Shown here piece by piece: positions 42,010-53,206 of a DNA stretch of 64,000 bases. The stretch is from Streptomyces dioscori. GTDB lineage: Bacteria; Actinomycetota; Actinomycetes; Streptomycetales; Streptomycetaceae. A program made the position numbers and the translations under genes. The stretch covers positions 414,221 through 478,220 of the forward strand of contig NZ_KZ679040.1 in assembly GCF_003024195.1 (NCBI RefSeq), in the 5' to 3' direction. Positions within the stretch are counted from its first letter, which is position 1. Each line of letters opens with the position of its first letter. The notes under the pieces were generated by a model, which saw only the letters and a list, made by a program, of their open reading frames with translations, was not told the origin of the DNA and ran no database searches.

Positions 42010-42303
42010 AGGCCGGGGCGGGGGTTGAACCAGGGTGCTCGGGACCAGGGCGCTCGGGACCGGGGCGCTCGGATTCCAGCTGTGTGAGCGCCGCGAAAAC
42101 AGCCCCCGGAACGAGAAGTCGCACCTTGACAAGTCAACAGTGAGTCACCGGACATGAACTCATTGTTGCGCCGACCGCTCAAGGTCGACCGCGGTGTCCC
42201 AGCTCGGCGGCCTACGCCATACGCGTTTCCCCCGAGGGGTGGCGGTACGGCAAGATGGGGTGTATCTGCCCACTGCCGATTTCAAGCGTCCGGACGGTTT
42301 CTC

Positions 42304-43968
<1,665 letters not shown>

Positions 43969-43973
43969 TCTCC

Positions 43974-44393
43974 TTGCGGCACATCTACCGCTGCCCGCTG
44001 CGCTGGGCGGACATGGACGCGTACGGCCACATCAACAACGTGGTCTTCCTCCGCTATCTGGAGGAGGCGCGTATCGACTTCCTGTTCCGCCCGGACAAGG
44101 ATTTCCAGCAGGGGTCCGTGGTGGCGCGCCATGAGATCGACTACAAGCAGCAGTTGGTGCACCGGCACACCCCGGTGGACATCGAGCTGTGGGTCACGCA
44201 GATCAGAGCGGCCTCGTTCACCATCTCCTACGAGGTCAAGGACCCGGACCAGGTGTACGTACGGGCCCAGACGGTGATAGTGCCGTTCGACTTCGAGGCG
44301 CAGCGGCCGCGTCGTATCACCGCGGAGGAACGCGAGTTCCTCCAGGAGTACGCGGACGACGCGGCCGGTTCCGCGGGGGCCGTCGCCGCATGA
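43974..44393 (+). CDS. Hotdog-fold acyl-CoA thioesterase (139 aa)
   Basis: Small 4-hydroxybenzoyl-CoA/YbgC-type thioesterase: RWADMDAYGHINNVVFLRYLEEARIDF (here as WADMDAYGHINNVVFLRYLE, and catalytic Asp within the HIN/VFL helix region) plus VVARHEIDYKQQLVHRHTPV. TTG 43974 is five bases after the EttA stop and needed to include the first strand. Substrate unknown. It overlaps the next gene (ATGA). Confidence 0.82.
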   Translation: MRHIYRCPLRWADMDAYGHINNVVFLRYLEEARIDFLFRPDKDFQQGSVVARHEIDYKQQLVHRHTPVDIELWVTQIRAASFTISYEVKDPDQVYVRAQTVIVPFDFEAQRPRRITAEEREFLQEYADDAAGSAGAVAA

Positions 44394-45112
44394 CGGCCCT
44401 GCACCTCGTCGACGAGGGGGAGGCGGCGGATCTCGCCGCCTTCCTGGCCCGGCTGATCCACTACGACCGGGCCGCCGCGGTACGGCTGCAGGCGTCGGGG
44501 ACGACACTCGCGGTGTTCGGCCGGCCGCCGTCGTTCGAGGTGCTCGCGATCCGTACGGCACGGCTCGCGAAGCCGTACGAGAACGGTCTCGACCTCACCC
44601 TGGACGTGACCGTCTCCGCCGGCGAACTCCTGGAGTCCCTCGACGAGGCTGCGGCCACGGCGATCGTGCCCGCCGCCGTCACCGGGCCGCCGTGGGCCGG
44701 AGTGCTGCCGCCGCGCGGCGGCTGGCGGCCGGAGCCGGGGCTGCCTGGCCTCGACGCGGTGCGCACGATCGTGGCCGCGGTGGTCGCCGAATTCCGTACG
44801 CGGATCGACGAGTTGGCGCCCGAGGGGCGTACGCGGGCCGCGCTCGACGGGATCGGGCGGGAGATCTGGTCCCGGCCGGTCGGGGACACCGAACTCCCGG
44901 TACGGGCCGCACACGCGGCCCAGTCGCTGGGGTTCCTGAGGCCCGCGCGCACCGCCTATGCCTCCCCCGCCTCCCCTTCCGCCGCCACCGCGCCCGATGA
45001 GGCCCCGCTGCGGCTGCTCTCCTCAGGCGCGTGGCTGAGGCTGCGGACGCCGTACGGGACGATCGCCGTGCGCAAGGCCGGGCTCGGGGCGCTGGACGTC
45101 AGCGTTCGCTGA
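44390..45112 (+). CDS. Conserved protein of unknown function (240 aa)
   Basis: No family recognised. N-terminal helical part HLVDEGEAADLAAFLARLIHYD, then FEVLAIRTARLA and LTLDVTVSAGELLESLDE, and a central Trp/Pro/Gly-rich turn LPPRGGWRPEPG. The C-terminal end is SSGAWLRLRTPYGTIAVRK. The start overlaps the thioesterase stop by ATGA, so it belongs to the ettA operon. No membrane segment or signal. Confidence 0.65.
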   Translation: MTALHLVDEGEAADLAAFLARLIHYDRAAAVRLQASGTTLAVFGRPPSFEVLAIRTARLAKPYENGLDLTLDVTVSAGELLESLDEAAATAIVPAAVTGPPWAGVLPPRGGWRPEPGLPGLDAVRTIVAAVVAEFRTRIDELAPEGRTRAALDGIGREIWSRPVGDTELPVRAAHAAQSLGFLRPARTAYASPASPSAATAPDEAPLRLLSSGAWLRLRTPYGTIAVRKAGLGALDVSVR

Positions 45113-45191
45113 GAGTTCCTCCTTCGGATACCGCCCCCTCCGGAGACCGCCCCCTTCAGCCTCCCTTTTCACCGCCCCCTCCGTCCGCGTG

Positions 45192-46208
45192 TCAGCGGTG
45201 TTCGCTGTCGTCCGGCCAGATGCCGATGTGGTCCGGTTCGAGTTCCAGGGCGACGCGGTCGCGCATACCGAGGGCCTCGGTGTACTCGGCGGGCAGTTGC
45301 AGCCGCCCGGCCCGGTCGAGCATCGCGTACTCCCGGGCCACCACCGTCTCGTGGCCGGTCGTGGCGTCCACCTCGGTGCGGCGCAGGACCTCCGTGGACG
45401 TACGGCCGTCCCGGATGGCGACCGTCCGGCGGACCTCGGTGGCGACCGCCTGGTCGTGCGTGACGATCACGATGGTCGTGCCCAGCCGCTCGTTCGCGGT
45501 GCGGAACGCGGCGAAGATCTGCTCGGCGGTGTGCGAGTCGAGTTCACCGGTGGGTTCGTCGGCGAGCAGGACCGAGGGGTCGTTGGCCAGTGCCACGGCG
45601 ATGGCGACGCGCTGCTGCTGACCGCCGGACATCTGGAACGGGCGCCGGTCCCGGCACTCCGCGACCTCCAGCAACTCCAGCAGTTCCAGAGCGCGTCGGG
45701 CCTGCGCGCGACGGCCCTTGCGGGAGACGCCGAGCTGCATCGGCAGGGCGACGTTCTGAGCGGCCGTCAGATAGGGCAGGAGATTGCGGGCCGTCTGTTG
45801 CCAGACGAAGCCGACGGTCTCGCGCCGGTAGCCGAGCCGGTCCTTCGCCCCCATGGTCAGCAGGTCGTGCCCCGCGACCCGGGCGGCGCCCGCGGTGGGG
45901 GTGTCCAGACCCGCCAGGATGTTCATCAGGGTCGACTTGCCGCTGCCGGACGCGCCGACCAGCGCCATCAACTCGCCCTCGCGGACCAGGAGATCGAGGC
46001 CCTGGAGCGCCTGGACCTCCACACCGTCCGTGGAGAAGATCCGGACCAGCCGGTCGCAGGTGATCAGGGCGTCGTGGCCGTAGGCGGGGCGGTCGCGGCG
46101 GTCGGCGGCACGCTGGGCGAGGTCCGCGAAGGAGGGACTGGCGGAACCGGCGGAATCGGCGGAACCGGCGGCGGAACCGGTGGGACCGACGGAGTCTGTG
46201 GTCGTCAT
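45192..46208 (-). CDS. ABC transporter ATPase with AbrB-like C-terminal tail (338 aa)
   Basis: MacB/LolD-type ATPase (about 45-265): Walker A GASGSGKST, Q-loop WQQTARN, signature MSGGQQQRVAIA, Walker B LLADEPTGELD, H-loop THD. The last 40 residues (AMLDRAGRLQLPAEYTEALGM and DRVALELEPDHIGIWP, separate pieces) read as a SpoVT/AbrB-type swapped-hairpin domain, normally a DNA-binding or dimerisation module. It partners the FtsX permeases downstream on the same strand. The start overlaps the 44-codon ORF (ATGA). Confidence 0.85.
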   Translation of the reverse strand: MTTTDSVGPTGSAAGSADSAGSASPSFADLAQRAADRRDRPAYGHDALITCDRLVRIFSTDGVEVQALQGLDLLVREGELMALVGASGSGKSTLMNILAGLDTPTAGAARVAGHDLLTMGAKDRLGYRRETVGFVWQQTARNLLPYLTAAQNVALPMQLGVSRKGRRAQARRALELLELLEVAECRDRRPFQMSGGQQQRVAIAVALANDPSVLLADEPTGELDSHTAEQIFAAFRTANERLGTTIVIVTHDQAVATEVRRTVAIRDGRTSTEVLRRTEVDATTGHETVVAREYAMLDRAGRLQLPAEYTEALGMRDRVALELEPDHIGIWPDDSEHR

Positions 46209-46339
46209 CGGGCGTCTCCGGTCGTGGTCGTCATCCGGTGGCTCCGGCTGGTCGTGGCTTCGGGAAGGGCCGTCGGGTGGCTTCGCGTGACTTCTGGAAG
46301 CGCCGTCGGGCGGCGGCGCGTGGCTTCGGCGGTGGTCAT
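46205..46339 (-). CDS. 44-aa bridging ORF between permease and ATPase genes
   Basis: The ATG at 46339 overlaps the permease stop by ATGA, and its own stop overlaps the ATPase start by ATGA, so it exactly fills the gap. The sequence is MTTAEATRRRPTALPEVTRS then another HPTALPEATTSR unit, an internal duplication; the GACGCCCGATGACNACC end of the permease is also repeated at its end. It may be a decayed duplication kept as a translational-coupling bridge, or a real microprotein. Confidence 0.45.
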   Translation of the reverse strand: MTTAEATRRRPTALPEVTRSHPTALPEATTSRSHRMTTTTGDAR

Positions 46340-49299
46340 CGGGCGTCCCCCGCCCGCAGTTCCCTGACCGAACCCCGTCGGCCCGTCCACCACGCCTGGG
46401 CCGCGGCGATGCCCGTGGCGACGAGGAGCACGGCGAGCGCGGGCAGGAACAGGGACGCCGGGTCGGTGTGCAGCGCGGCGGTGCCGGGGGGAGGGCTGCC
46501 GCCCGGGGTGGCGAGGGCCACGGCGGTCAGGTCGACGCCGGGCGCCAGGAGGCGGACCGCCGCCCAGCCCGTCAGGGCCCCGCCCACCGCGGCGAGCAGG
46601 GCCTGCGGCAGCGCTTCGAGTACGAGCAGCCGGCGGCCCTGGCCGCGGGTGAGGCCCATGGTGCGCAGCCGGGCCAGCAGAGCCGTGCGTTCGGGGGCGG
46701 CGCGTACGAGGGCGAGCAGCAGCGCGAGTACGGCGTACGCGGAGGCGGCGGCGACCGCCACCGCGTAGACGCGTTCGGCGCCCGACTGGAGAGGGGAGTC
46801 GACGTACTGGGCGCGTTCGTCGGCCCGCAGGCGTACGTCCGCCGCGGTGCCCGCCGCCTTGCGCAGGGCGCCCGCCTCCATCCGGTCCCCGGTCAGCAGG
46901 AGGGCCGTCGGACGTGCGGGGACGGCACCGAGGCCGGCGCGGTCCACGACGAGGAACTCGGTGCCCGACACGGCCGGGGTCAGCTCGCGCACCACGGTGA
47001 TGCGGACGGTGATCTCGCTGCCGTCCTCCAGACGCACCGGGAAGGGCTGCGTGCCGAATCGCTCGGCGACGGCGGGGGAGGCGAGGGCAGGCAGCGGGGA
47101 CTCGCTCGACGCACCCTTCTTCGAGGATCCCGAGGATCCCGAGGACTTCGTGGGCCTCGCGTCCGCCGGTGCCGTCAACTCGTCCGCCGGGAAGGCCCCG
47201 AGGTGGGTGCTCCGCGCCAGCCGGGCGTACCCCTCGGGATCCACGCCGGCCAGGGGTACCGTCTCCGTGCCGGTCCCGGGCCTGGCCTGGTAGCCGATGC
47301 TCAGCGGGGTGACCTCGCGTACGCCGGGTGCCGAGCGGAGCTGGTCCGGCAGGCCGGCGGGCAGCGCGCCCATCACCTCGACGCGGGCGTCGGCCCCCAG
47401 GCTCAGCAGGGCCGCCCGGTCCCGTGCGTCCGCGACGCCCGCGAGGACGGAACCGCCGAACGCGGCCGTGGTGAGGGCCGTCAGCAGGGCGAGCAGGGGC
47501 AGCACCGTGGAGACGGAGGTGCGGCCCGCGCGGGCCAGGGAGAGATGTCCGACCGCACCGCGCAGCCGGCCTGCGGGTCGCGCCAGCCAGCGCAGGGGCA
47601 GCGGGTAGAGCCGGACCAGCAGGAGCGCGGCGATCACACCGATCAGCACCGGTGCCAGCGCCACGAGTTGGTCACCGGAGGCGGAGGCGTCCAGGTCCGC
47701 GGGGTCGCCCGAGCCCGCCGAGCCGCCGGAACCGCCCGAGGTCCCCCGGCTCCGCAGTGCGAACACCGCCGCCGACGCCAGGACCAGCAGGGTGAGTTCG
47801 GCGACCGTACGGCGGCGTGAGGGGCGTGCGGACGCGAGGTCCTCCCGGGCGCCGTGGACGCGTACGGCACGGTGGGTGATCCAGGCGCGTACGGGCAGCA
47901 TGGCGCAGGCGAGGAGCGCGACCGCGGCGGCGGTCCAGACGGCGTACGGCAGGCGGCCGTACGGGACGGCGAGCAGGGCGCCCGCGAGGCCGAGCGCGGC
48001 GGCCGGTACCGCGACCACCGCCGTCTCGGCGGACAGCCGGACCGTCAGGCCGCGCAGGGAGACGCCCCGGGCACGCAGCAGGGCGAGTTCGCCGCGGCGG
48101 CGGTCGGCGGCGAGGCCGCCGGCCATGAGCAGGACGACGGCCGCGACCGTGGCGCTGCCGAACGCGGCGACGGCGACCAGGGGGCGGATACCGGAGCGGA
48201 GTCTGGCGTACGAGGCGAGGACGTCGTCGAGGTCGGTGCTCGCGTCGGCCTCCGGATCCGTGAGCGCGCGTACCTTCAGCAGCCCGGGGCCGGACTCCAG
48301 GGCGGCGATCGCGCTCGCCAGCCGGGGCAGTTCGCTCGCGGTCAGGGCGGCGGGGGACGGGGCCAGGTGCCAGTAGCGGGCGGGAGCGCCGGGGGTGCCG
48401 AGGAGGGCCGGTGCCGCGTCCGGGGCCAGGAGGAGCGCGCCGAGCCAGTAGATGCTCGGTTCGGCGCCCTGGGCGGGCAGACGCACGAGGGACGGGGTAC
48501 GCAGGATGGGCTGGGTCGCCCAGTAGGCGCCCTCCGGGTCGCGCGGGGCGACGACGCCGGTGACGCGTACGGCGAGCGGGGCGCGTTCGACGGCGGGCAC
48601 GTGGATCACCGAACCGACCTTGATGTGGAGGCTGTCGGCGGTCTCCTTGGTGACCGCGGCCTCCAGCTCCGGTGTCGAGGCGGTCACCGTGCCGTCGGCG
48701 CGCGGCAGGCGGCCCGCGCGCAGCCGGGAGTGGTCGGCTAGGCCGTTCTGCGTGGCGAGGGTCATCTGCGCGGGCAGTCCGGTCGGCCGTGGCAGCCACT
48801 TCTCCGGCGCTTCGAGGGACTTCGTGGTGCGCACGCCGTACGCGGACTGCCCGGGGTCGGCGACCAGCGGGCGCTCGATCACCTTCAGGATGCTCCGGTA
48901 CTGCTCGCGCACCGAGTCCGGGCGCAGGACCGATTCGCGTTCCTTCTGCGTGGCGCCGAGGGAGGGCGGCGGGGCCGACATCTGTACGGAGGTTCTGAGG
49001 GCCGTGGCGTCGGCGACCGCCCGGCGCAGGCCCGCGTCCTCGTAGCGGTCGACGGCACGCGGGAAGGACGCGGCCAGGCAGACGGTCGCCAGCACCAGCA
49101 GGGCGAGGGCGACGGCGGCACCGGGGGCGGCGCGCAGCCGGGTACGGATCCAGGGGGCGACGGGGGGTTCGGCACCCCGACGCGTGAAGATCCGGCGGCG
49201 GTCCGTCTCCCTCACCTGTCCGCCCGTCCCACTCGCTTCCCTGCCCGTCCCACTCGCTTCTCTGCCAGTCCCACTCACCTCCCTGCCCAACTCACTCAC
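46336..49299 (-). CDS. Large FtsX-type ABC permease (about 987 aa)
   Basis: MacB/FtsX-like permease with an N-terminal membrane segment (about 55-80), a large extracytoplasmic domain, a helical pair of FtsX core segments near 390-500, and a second FtsX core near the C-terminus (AVAVAAASAYAVLALLLALV and later). The start is unsure: GTG 49299 overlaps the previous stop, but 21-base repeats create several GTG choices (49278, 49194) preceded by GGGAG. Likely exports lipoprotein, antibiotic or peptide with its ATPase. Confidence 0.75.
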   Translation of the reverse strand: MSELGREVSGTGREASGTGREASGTGGQVRETDRRRIFTRRGAEPPVAPWIRTRLRAAPGAAVALALLVLATVCLAASFPRAVDRYEDAGLRRAVADATALRTSVQMSAPPPSLGATQKERESVLRPDSVREQYRSILKVIERPLVADPGQSAYGVRTTKSLEAPEKWLPRPTGLPAQMTLATQNGLADHSRLRAGRLPRADGTVTASTPELEAAVTKETADSLHIKVGSVIHVPAVERAPLAVRVTGVVAPRDPEGAYWATQPILRTPSLVRLPAQGAEPSIYWLGALLLAPDAAPALLGTPGAPARYWHLAPSPAALTASELPRLASAIAALESGPGLLKVRALTDPEADASTDLDDVLASYARLRSGIRPLVAVAAFGSATVAAVVLLMAGGLAADRRRGELALLRARGVSLRGLTVRLSAETAVVAVPAAALGLAGALLAVPYGRLPYAVWTAAAVALLACAMLPVRAWITHRAVRVHGAREDLASARPSRRRTVAELTLLVLASAAVFALRSRGTSGGSGGSAGSGDPADLDASASGDQLVALAPVLIGVIAALLLVRLYPLPLRWLARPAGRLRGAVGHLSLARAGRTSVSTVLPLLALLTALTTAAFGGSVLAGVADARDRAALLSLGADARVEVMGALPAGLPDQLRSAPGVREVTPLSIGYQARPGTGTETVPLAGVDPEGYARLARSTHLGAFPADELTAPADARPTKSSGSSGSSKKGASSESPLPALASPAVAERFGTQPFPVRLEDGSEITVRITVVRELTPAVSGTEFLVVDRAGLGAVPARPTALLLTGDRMEAGALRKAAGTAADVRLRADERAQYVDSPLQSGAERVYAVAVAAASAYAVLALLLALVRAAPERTALLARLRTMGLTRGQGRRLLVLEALPQALLAAVGGALTGWAAVRLLAPGVDLTAVALATPGGSPPPGTAALHTDPASLFLPALAVLLVATGIAAAQAWWTGRRGSVRELRAGDAR
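49194..49299 (-). repeat. 21-bp tandem repeat at permease start
   Basis: Four to five imperfect copies of a 21-base unit beginning GTGAGTGGGACTGGC (or GCGAGT) encode repeated SGTGREA. Each carries GGGAG or GGGAA just before a potential GTG/GCG codon, so copy number shifts the available start codons. Confidence 0.55.
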
Positions 49300-52200
49300 C
49301 TCCCTGTTCGTGCAGCACACGCAATGACCGCAGCGACGAGGCCGAGTCGCCCCGCCGCAGCACCAGCACGGCGGTCACGATCAGCGGCGCGACCACCAGG
49401 CCCGCCAGCAGGAACGCGACGCGGGCGAGGGGCAGTTCCACCAGTACCTCCGGGACCGGCCGGGTGGCCCGGGACGTCAACACGATCAGCGGCACGACCG
49501 CCCGGGTCAGGACCGCCCCCAGCGCCACCCCCACCACCAGGGCCAGCGCCACCAGGACGCCCTGCTCGGCCGCGACCAGCCGGGCCAGCTGACGGCGGGG
49601 CGCCCCCAGCGCGCGCAGCAGCGCGAACTCGGCGCTCCGCTCCCGCAGCGAGCCCGCCGTGCTCACCGCGAAGCCGACGGCGGCCAGCGCGGCGGCGACC
49701 ACGGAGGCCGCGGCGAACGCCGCCTCGGGCCCCGCCCCGAACGGGTCGTCCCGCAGCCGCTCCGCGATCTCGTCGCGCACGACGACCTGCGAGGGCTCCA
49801 CATCGGGCCGTTCGCGCAACTGGGCCGCCACCCGCGCCTCGGCGCCCGGTTCGGTGCGCAGCCACCACTCCGTGGGCGCGACGCTCTCCCCGTACCGCTC
49901 CTCCAGCACCCGGTTCACGGAACGGAGATCGACGAGCAGAGCCCCGCCGGAGCTCCGCGCGGCGGAGCCCTCCGCGCCCTCCGTGCCCTCCGCGCCTTCC
50001 GTGGTCGGCAGCGCGCGGACGCTCCCCACGATCCGGACCGGTACGGCCGAGCCGCCGAAGGGGATGTCGAGCCGTTCTCCCTTGCGCGCGCCCGCGGCCT
50101 TCAGGAAGTCGTCGGTCGCGACGGCCTCGACCTCGGGCGCTGCGGGCCGTTCCGCCTGCAGCCGGATCGTCACCGACGAGGTCTCCCAGGGGGTCTCCCG
50201 GGGGATGTAGCCGGTTCCGTAGGTCACGGCCAGCGGGCGCTCGGACGTGATGTCCGGGGCCGTCGGGGTGTTGCCCGCCTTGGGGTCCGCCGTGGTCTGG
50301 TTGTTCTGCGACGTCACCTGCCAGGACGGGGGCGCCGACAGCGGGCGCCGCGTCCCGTCGGACGTCGTGGCCGTGAACTCCTGCACGGACAGCCGGTGTT
50401 CCTCCGCGCGCCCGGTCGGCTGGGACATGTCCAGCTGTGCCCCGGTCAGCGAGAGCGGTTCGGCGGCCCGGTCGGACGGCGCCCGCTCGTCCTGGGCCAG
50501 CTGCACGGTGAGGCGGTGTGCCTTGCCGTCGGCGGGGAGGTCGCCCGCGGACATGCGGTACGGGGTGCCGTAGCGGTCCTCCAGCGTCACGGTCACCTCC
50601 GCCGACATCTTGGAGCGGTACGCCGCCGAGTCCGGGGCCGAGTCCGTGTCCGGGGGCGAGTCCGAGTCCGGAGCCGAGTCCGTGTCCGGGGCCGCGGGCT
50701 GGGCGCTCGCCCGGATGCGCAGTTCCAGTTCCAGCCGCGTGCTGTCCTTCGGCAGACTCACGCCCCCCGTCCCGGCCCGGCCGGGGCCGAGCCCCGCCAG
50801 CAGCCGCCCGGCGGGCTTGTCCGCGAGATCCCCGCGCAGCAGCATCGCGGCGGTGGCCCCGCTTCCGGAGCCGCCGTCGGTGCCTCCCTCGGAACCGCCG
50901 CCGGATCCACCCTCGGAGCCGCCACCGGAACCGCCGCCGGAAGCACTCTCGGAACCGCCACCGGAAGCACTCTTGGAACCGCCGCCGGATCCCCCCTCGG
51001 AGCCGTCGCCGGAGCCGTCGTCGGAGCGGGCACCGGAGCCGCCGTCGGAGCCGTCGCCGGCATCCGTCCCGGCACCCTCCGTGTCCAGCGCCAGCACCGC
51101 GGCCGTCCGGTCGCCGGACAGCGGCAGCGTCGTACGCATGGCGGGGGCCGCCCCGAGCACGCCGTCGAGGTCCGCGTAGAGCCCGGCCCGGGACAGGCCG
51201 TCCTCGCCGCCCGCCAGGACCCGTACGGACGTGCCGGCCAGGAAGTCCGCCTGGTCGTCCTGCGAGCGGTTCCACGACGCGCCCTGGCCGATCGCGAGCA
51301 TGCCCATGGCGACGGCGAGGACGAGCAGCAGGACCGGTCCGGCACCGCGCATCGGGCGACGGCTGAACTGCCAGCCCGCGAGCGCCGTCGGCAGCCCGCG
51401 GCCACCGGCCGCGCGCCGCTCGGCGAGGCGGGCCACGGGCGGCATGAGGCGCAGGGTGAGGACCGTTCCGGCGAGCAGGGCCAGCGCGGGGGCGGCGACC
51501 AGCAGGGGGTCGATGCCGAGCGTGTCCGTGGGTGTCGCCGCCGACCGGCCGGGGCCGGTGGAGCCGACGGCACCGGAGGTCTGCCGGCTCAACTGCCAGT
51601 ACGCGACGGCCGCGACGACCAGCAGACCGATGTCGGCGCCCGCCCGTACCGGCGCGGGGAGCGAGCGGGCCCGGCCGCCTTCCGCCGTCTCCTCCCGGGC
51701 GGTCAGCGCGGGTACGGTCACCGCCAGCGCGCATCCCAGGGCGACCGCGGCGGCCGCCGCCCAGACCGCGCCGGCCGCCACCGAGGTGTCCAGGCGCAGC
51801 CCGATCCGCGACAGTGCCCCCTGCCCGGCCAGCAGCCGGGTCAACGGCCCGGCGAGCAGCGGCGCGCAGACGGCGGCAGGCACGGCGAGGAGGGAGGCCT
51901 CCAGCGCGGCGAGCGCGGCCACCCGCCCGCGCGAGGCGCCACGCGCCCGCAACAGCCGTGTCTCACCGGCCCGTTCGACGCTCAGCAGCCGGGCCACGAG
52001 CAACAGCGCGTAGCCGGCGAGCAGGGCGAGCTGGAGCGCGACGATCAGCAGCGTCGAACGGGAGACCAGCAACGACCGCTCGACCCGCTCCAGTTCCTCG
52101 GGCAACGATGTCGTGACGGCCGTGGTGCCGTGCAGCGCGGGCGACTTGAGCAGGGCGCGGGGTCCGGCGGTGGCGGCCTCCCGGAGGGCGCCGATCCGCC

Positions 52201-53104
52201 CGGTCGTCAGCGCCGAGAAGTCGGCGGACGCCAGCCAGGCGGTCGGCCCGGAGCTGACCGGCCGCCCGCTTCCGGTGGCCGCGAGCACCGACGGGTCCGC
52301 CAGCAGCGGCCCGTACGTCGTGAAGTCGACCTTGCTGACGCCGCGTCCGTGCAGGTCGTCCAACTGCCAGTAGGGCGAGGTGACCCGCGCGGGCCGGTAG
52401 AGACCGGTCACCAGGACCCGTACCTTCGGGCCGTCGAAACGGTCGACGAGAGTCAGCCGGGTGCCCGGTTCGACCGACAGCCTGCGGGCGGCGGTCTCGG
52501 GAAGGGCCACCTCGATCTCATGGCTTCCGGAGAGGTCGCCGGGGGCGCGGGGAGCGCGTCCCTCGACCGTCCGCACCTGGGAGGGGTCGAGCGCCGCGAA
52601 GTGGGTGAGGTCCGGGTCCGCGGAGCGGGCGGCGGGTTCCTGCAGGGACCTGGGCAGGGCGTAGGGCCCCGACCGGGTCAGCGTCCGCAGGGTCACGGGC
52701 AGCCCGTCGAAGGTGCGCTCGGCCCCCTCATGTACGGCCCGGTCGGCGGCCTCGCGCTCCGCCGCGGGGACATCGGCCTTGACGACCAGGGTCGTGGCCG
52801 CGGCACTCTGCGTATCCGCCTGGGACGCCTTGCCCGCCCGGTCGGCCCGGTCAGCTTGGTCGGCTTCGCCCGCCTGGTCGGCCTGGTCGGCCTGGTCGGC
52901 CTGGTCGGCCTGGTCGGCCTGGTCGGCCTGGCCCGTCGTGGTGGCCGAGGTGTCGAGCAGCGAGTGCCGCAGTGCCGCGTCGCCGATCGCACCCGAGTAC
53001 GCGGTCAGGGTCGCCAGCACGGCCGTCGTGAGCACCACGGTGAGCAGCGCGGCGGCCAGCAGCAAACGATGCGCTCGCACACGCAGTAGGACGAACCCCG
53101 TCAC
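49292..53104 (-). CDS. Very large FtsX-type ABC permease (1270 aa)
   Basis: N-terminal membrane segment, a big extracytoplasmic domain, a four-helix FtsX core near 370-560 with extra segments, a second extracytoplasmic domain with Gly/Ser and Asp/Ser low-complexity stretches (about 680-760 and 800-825), and a second FtsX core at about 1120-1240. Residues 58-97 contain a QAD-rich repeat (gene positions 52872-52925). ATG at 53104. It is first in the ABC operon. Substrate unknown. Confidence 0.78.
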   Translation of the reverse strand: MTGFVLLRVRAHRLLLAAALLTVVLTTAVLATLTAYSGAIGDAALRHSLLDTSATTTGQADQADQADQADQADQADQAGEADQADRADRAGKASQADTQSAAATTLVVKADVPAAEREAADRAVHEGAERTFDGLPVTLRTLTRSGPYALPRSLQEPAARSADPDLTHFAALDPSQVRTVEGRAPRAPGDLSGSHEIEVALPETAARRLSVEPGTRLTLVDRFDGPKVRVLVTGLYRPARVTSPYWQLDDLHGRGVSKVDFTTYGPLLADPSVLAATGSGRPVSSGPTAWLASADFSALTTGRIGALREAATAGPRALLKSPALHGTTAVTTSLPEELERVERSLLVSRSTLLIVALQLALLAGYALLLVARLLSVERAGETRLLRARGASRGRVAALAALEASLLAVPAAVCAPLLAGPLTRLLAGQGALSRIGLRLDTSVAAGAVWAAAAAVALGCALAVTVPALTAREETAEGGRARSLPAPVRAGADIGLLVVAAVAYWQLSRQTSGAVGSTGPGRSAATPTDTLGIDPLLVAAPALALLAGTVLTLRLMPPVARLAERRAAGGRGLPTALAGWQFSRRPMRGAGPVLLLVLAVAMGMLAIGQGASWNRSQDDQADFLAGTSVRVLAGGEDGLSRAGLYADLDGVLGAAPAMRTTLPLSGDRTAAVLALDTEGAGTDAGDGSDGGSGARSDDGSGDGSEGGSGGGSKSASGGGSESASGGGSGGGSEGGSGGGSEGGTDGGSGSGATAAMLLRGDLADKPAGRLLAGLGPGRAGTGGVSLPKDSTRLELELRIRASAQPAAPDTDSAPDSDSPPDTDSAPDSAAYRSKMSAEVTVTLEDRYGTPYRMSAGDLPADGKAHRLTVQLAQDERAPSDRAAEPLSLTGAQLDMSQPTGRAEEHRLSVQEFTATTSDGTRRPLSAPPSWQVTSQNNQTTADPKAGNTPTAPDITSERPLAVTYGTGYIPRETPWETSSVTIRLQAERPAAPEVEAVATDDFLKAAGARKGERLDIPFGGSAVPVRIVGSVRALPTTEGAEGTEGAEGSAARSSGGALLVDLRSVNRVLEERYGESVAPTEWWLRTEPGAEARVAAQLRERPDVEPSQVVVRDEIAERLRDDPFGAGPEAAFAAASVVAAALAAVGFAVSTAGSLRERSAEFALLRALGAPRRQLARLVAAEQGVLVALALVVGVALGAVLTRAVVPLIVLTSRATRPVPEVLVELPLARVAFLLAGLVVAPLIVTAVLVLRRGDSASSLRSLRVLHEQGGE
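50869..51065 (-). repeat. Gly/Ser-coding low-complexity repeat in permease gene
   Basis: Degenerate 12-18-base units, such as GGSGGGSEG and GGGSESAS repeats, insert a flexible linker about 65 residues long into the extracytoplasmic domain; likely length-variable between strains. Confidence 0.6.
52872..52925 (-). repeat. Six perfect 9-bp repeats encoding Gln-Ala-Asp
   Basis: Unit GCCTGGTCG (plus strand), six exact tandem copies and degenerate flanking copies on both sides. On the coding strand it specifies the repeated tripeptide QAD just after the first membrane segment. Confidence 0.9.
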
Positions 53105-53206
53105 CCGGCCCCCCGCCGTATCGCCGGACTTCCCGGATCTTCGACGATGTTGTCAGAGGTGAGGGGGCCCGGGTAAGCGCTTGAGGACCGGGTTTGACCG
53201 GATCGT

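Noticed and set aside
52860..52940. CRISPR array
   Set aside because: The repeats are contiguous 9-base coding units without spacers, and no cas gene is present in the window.
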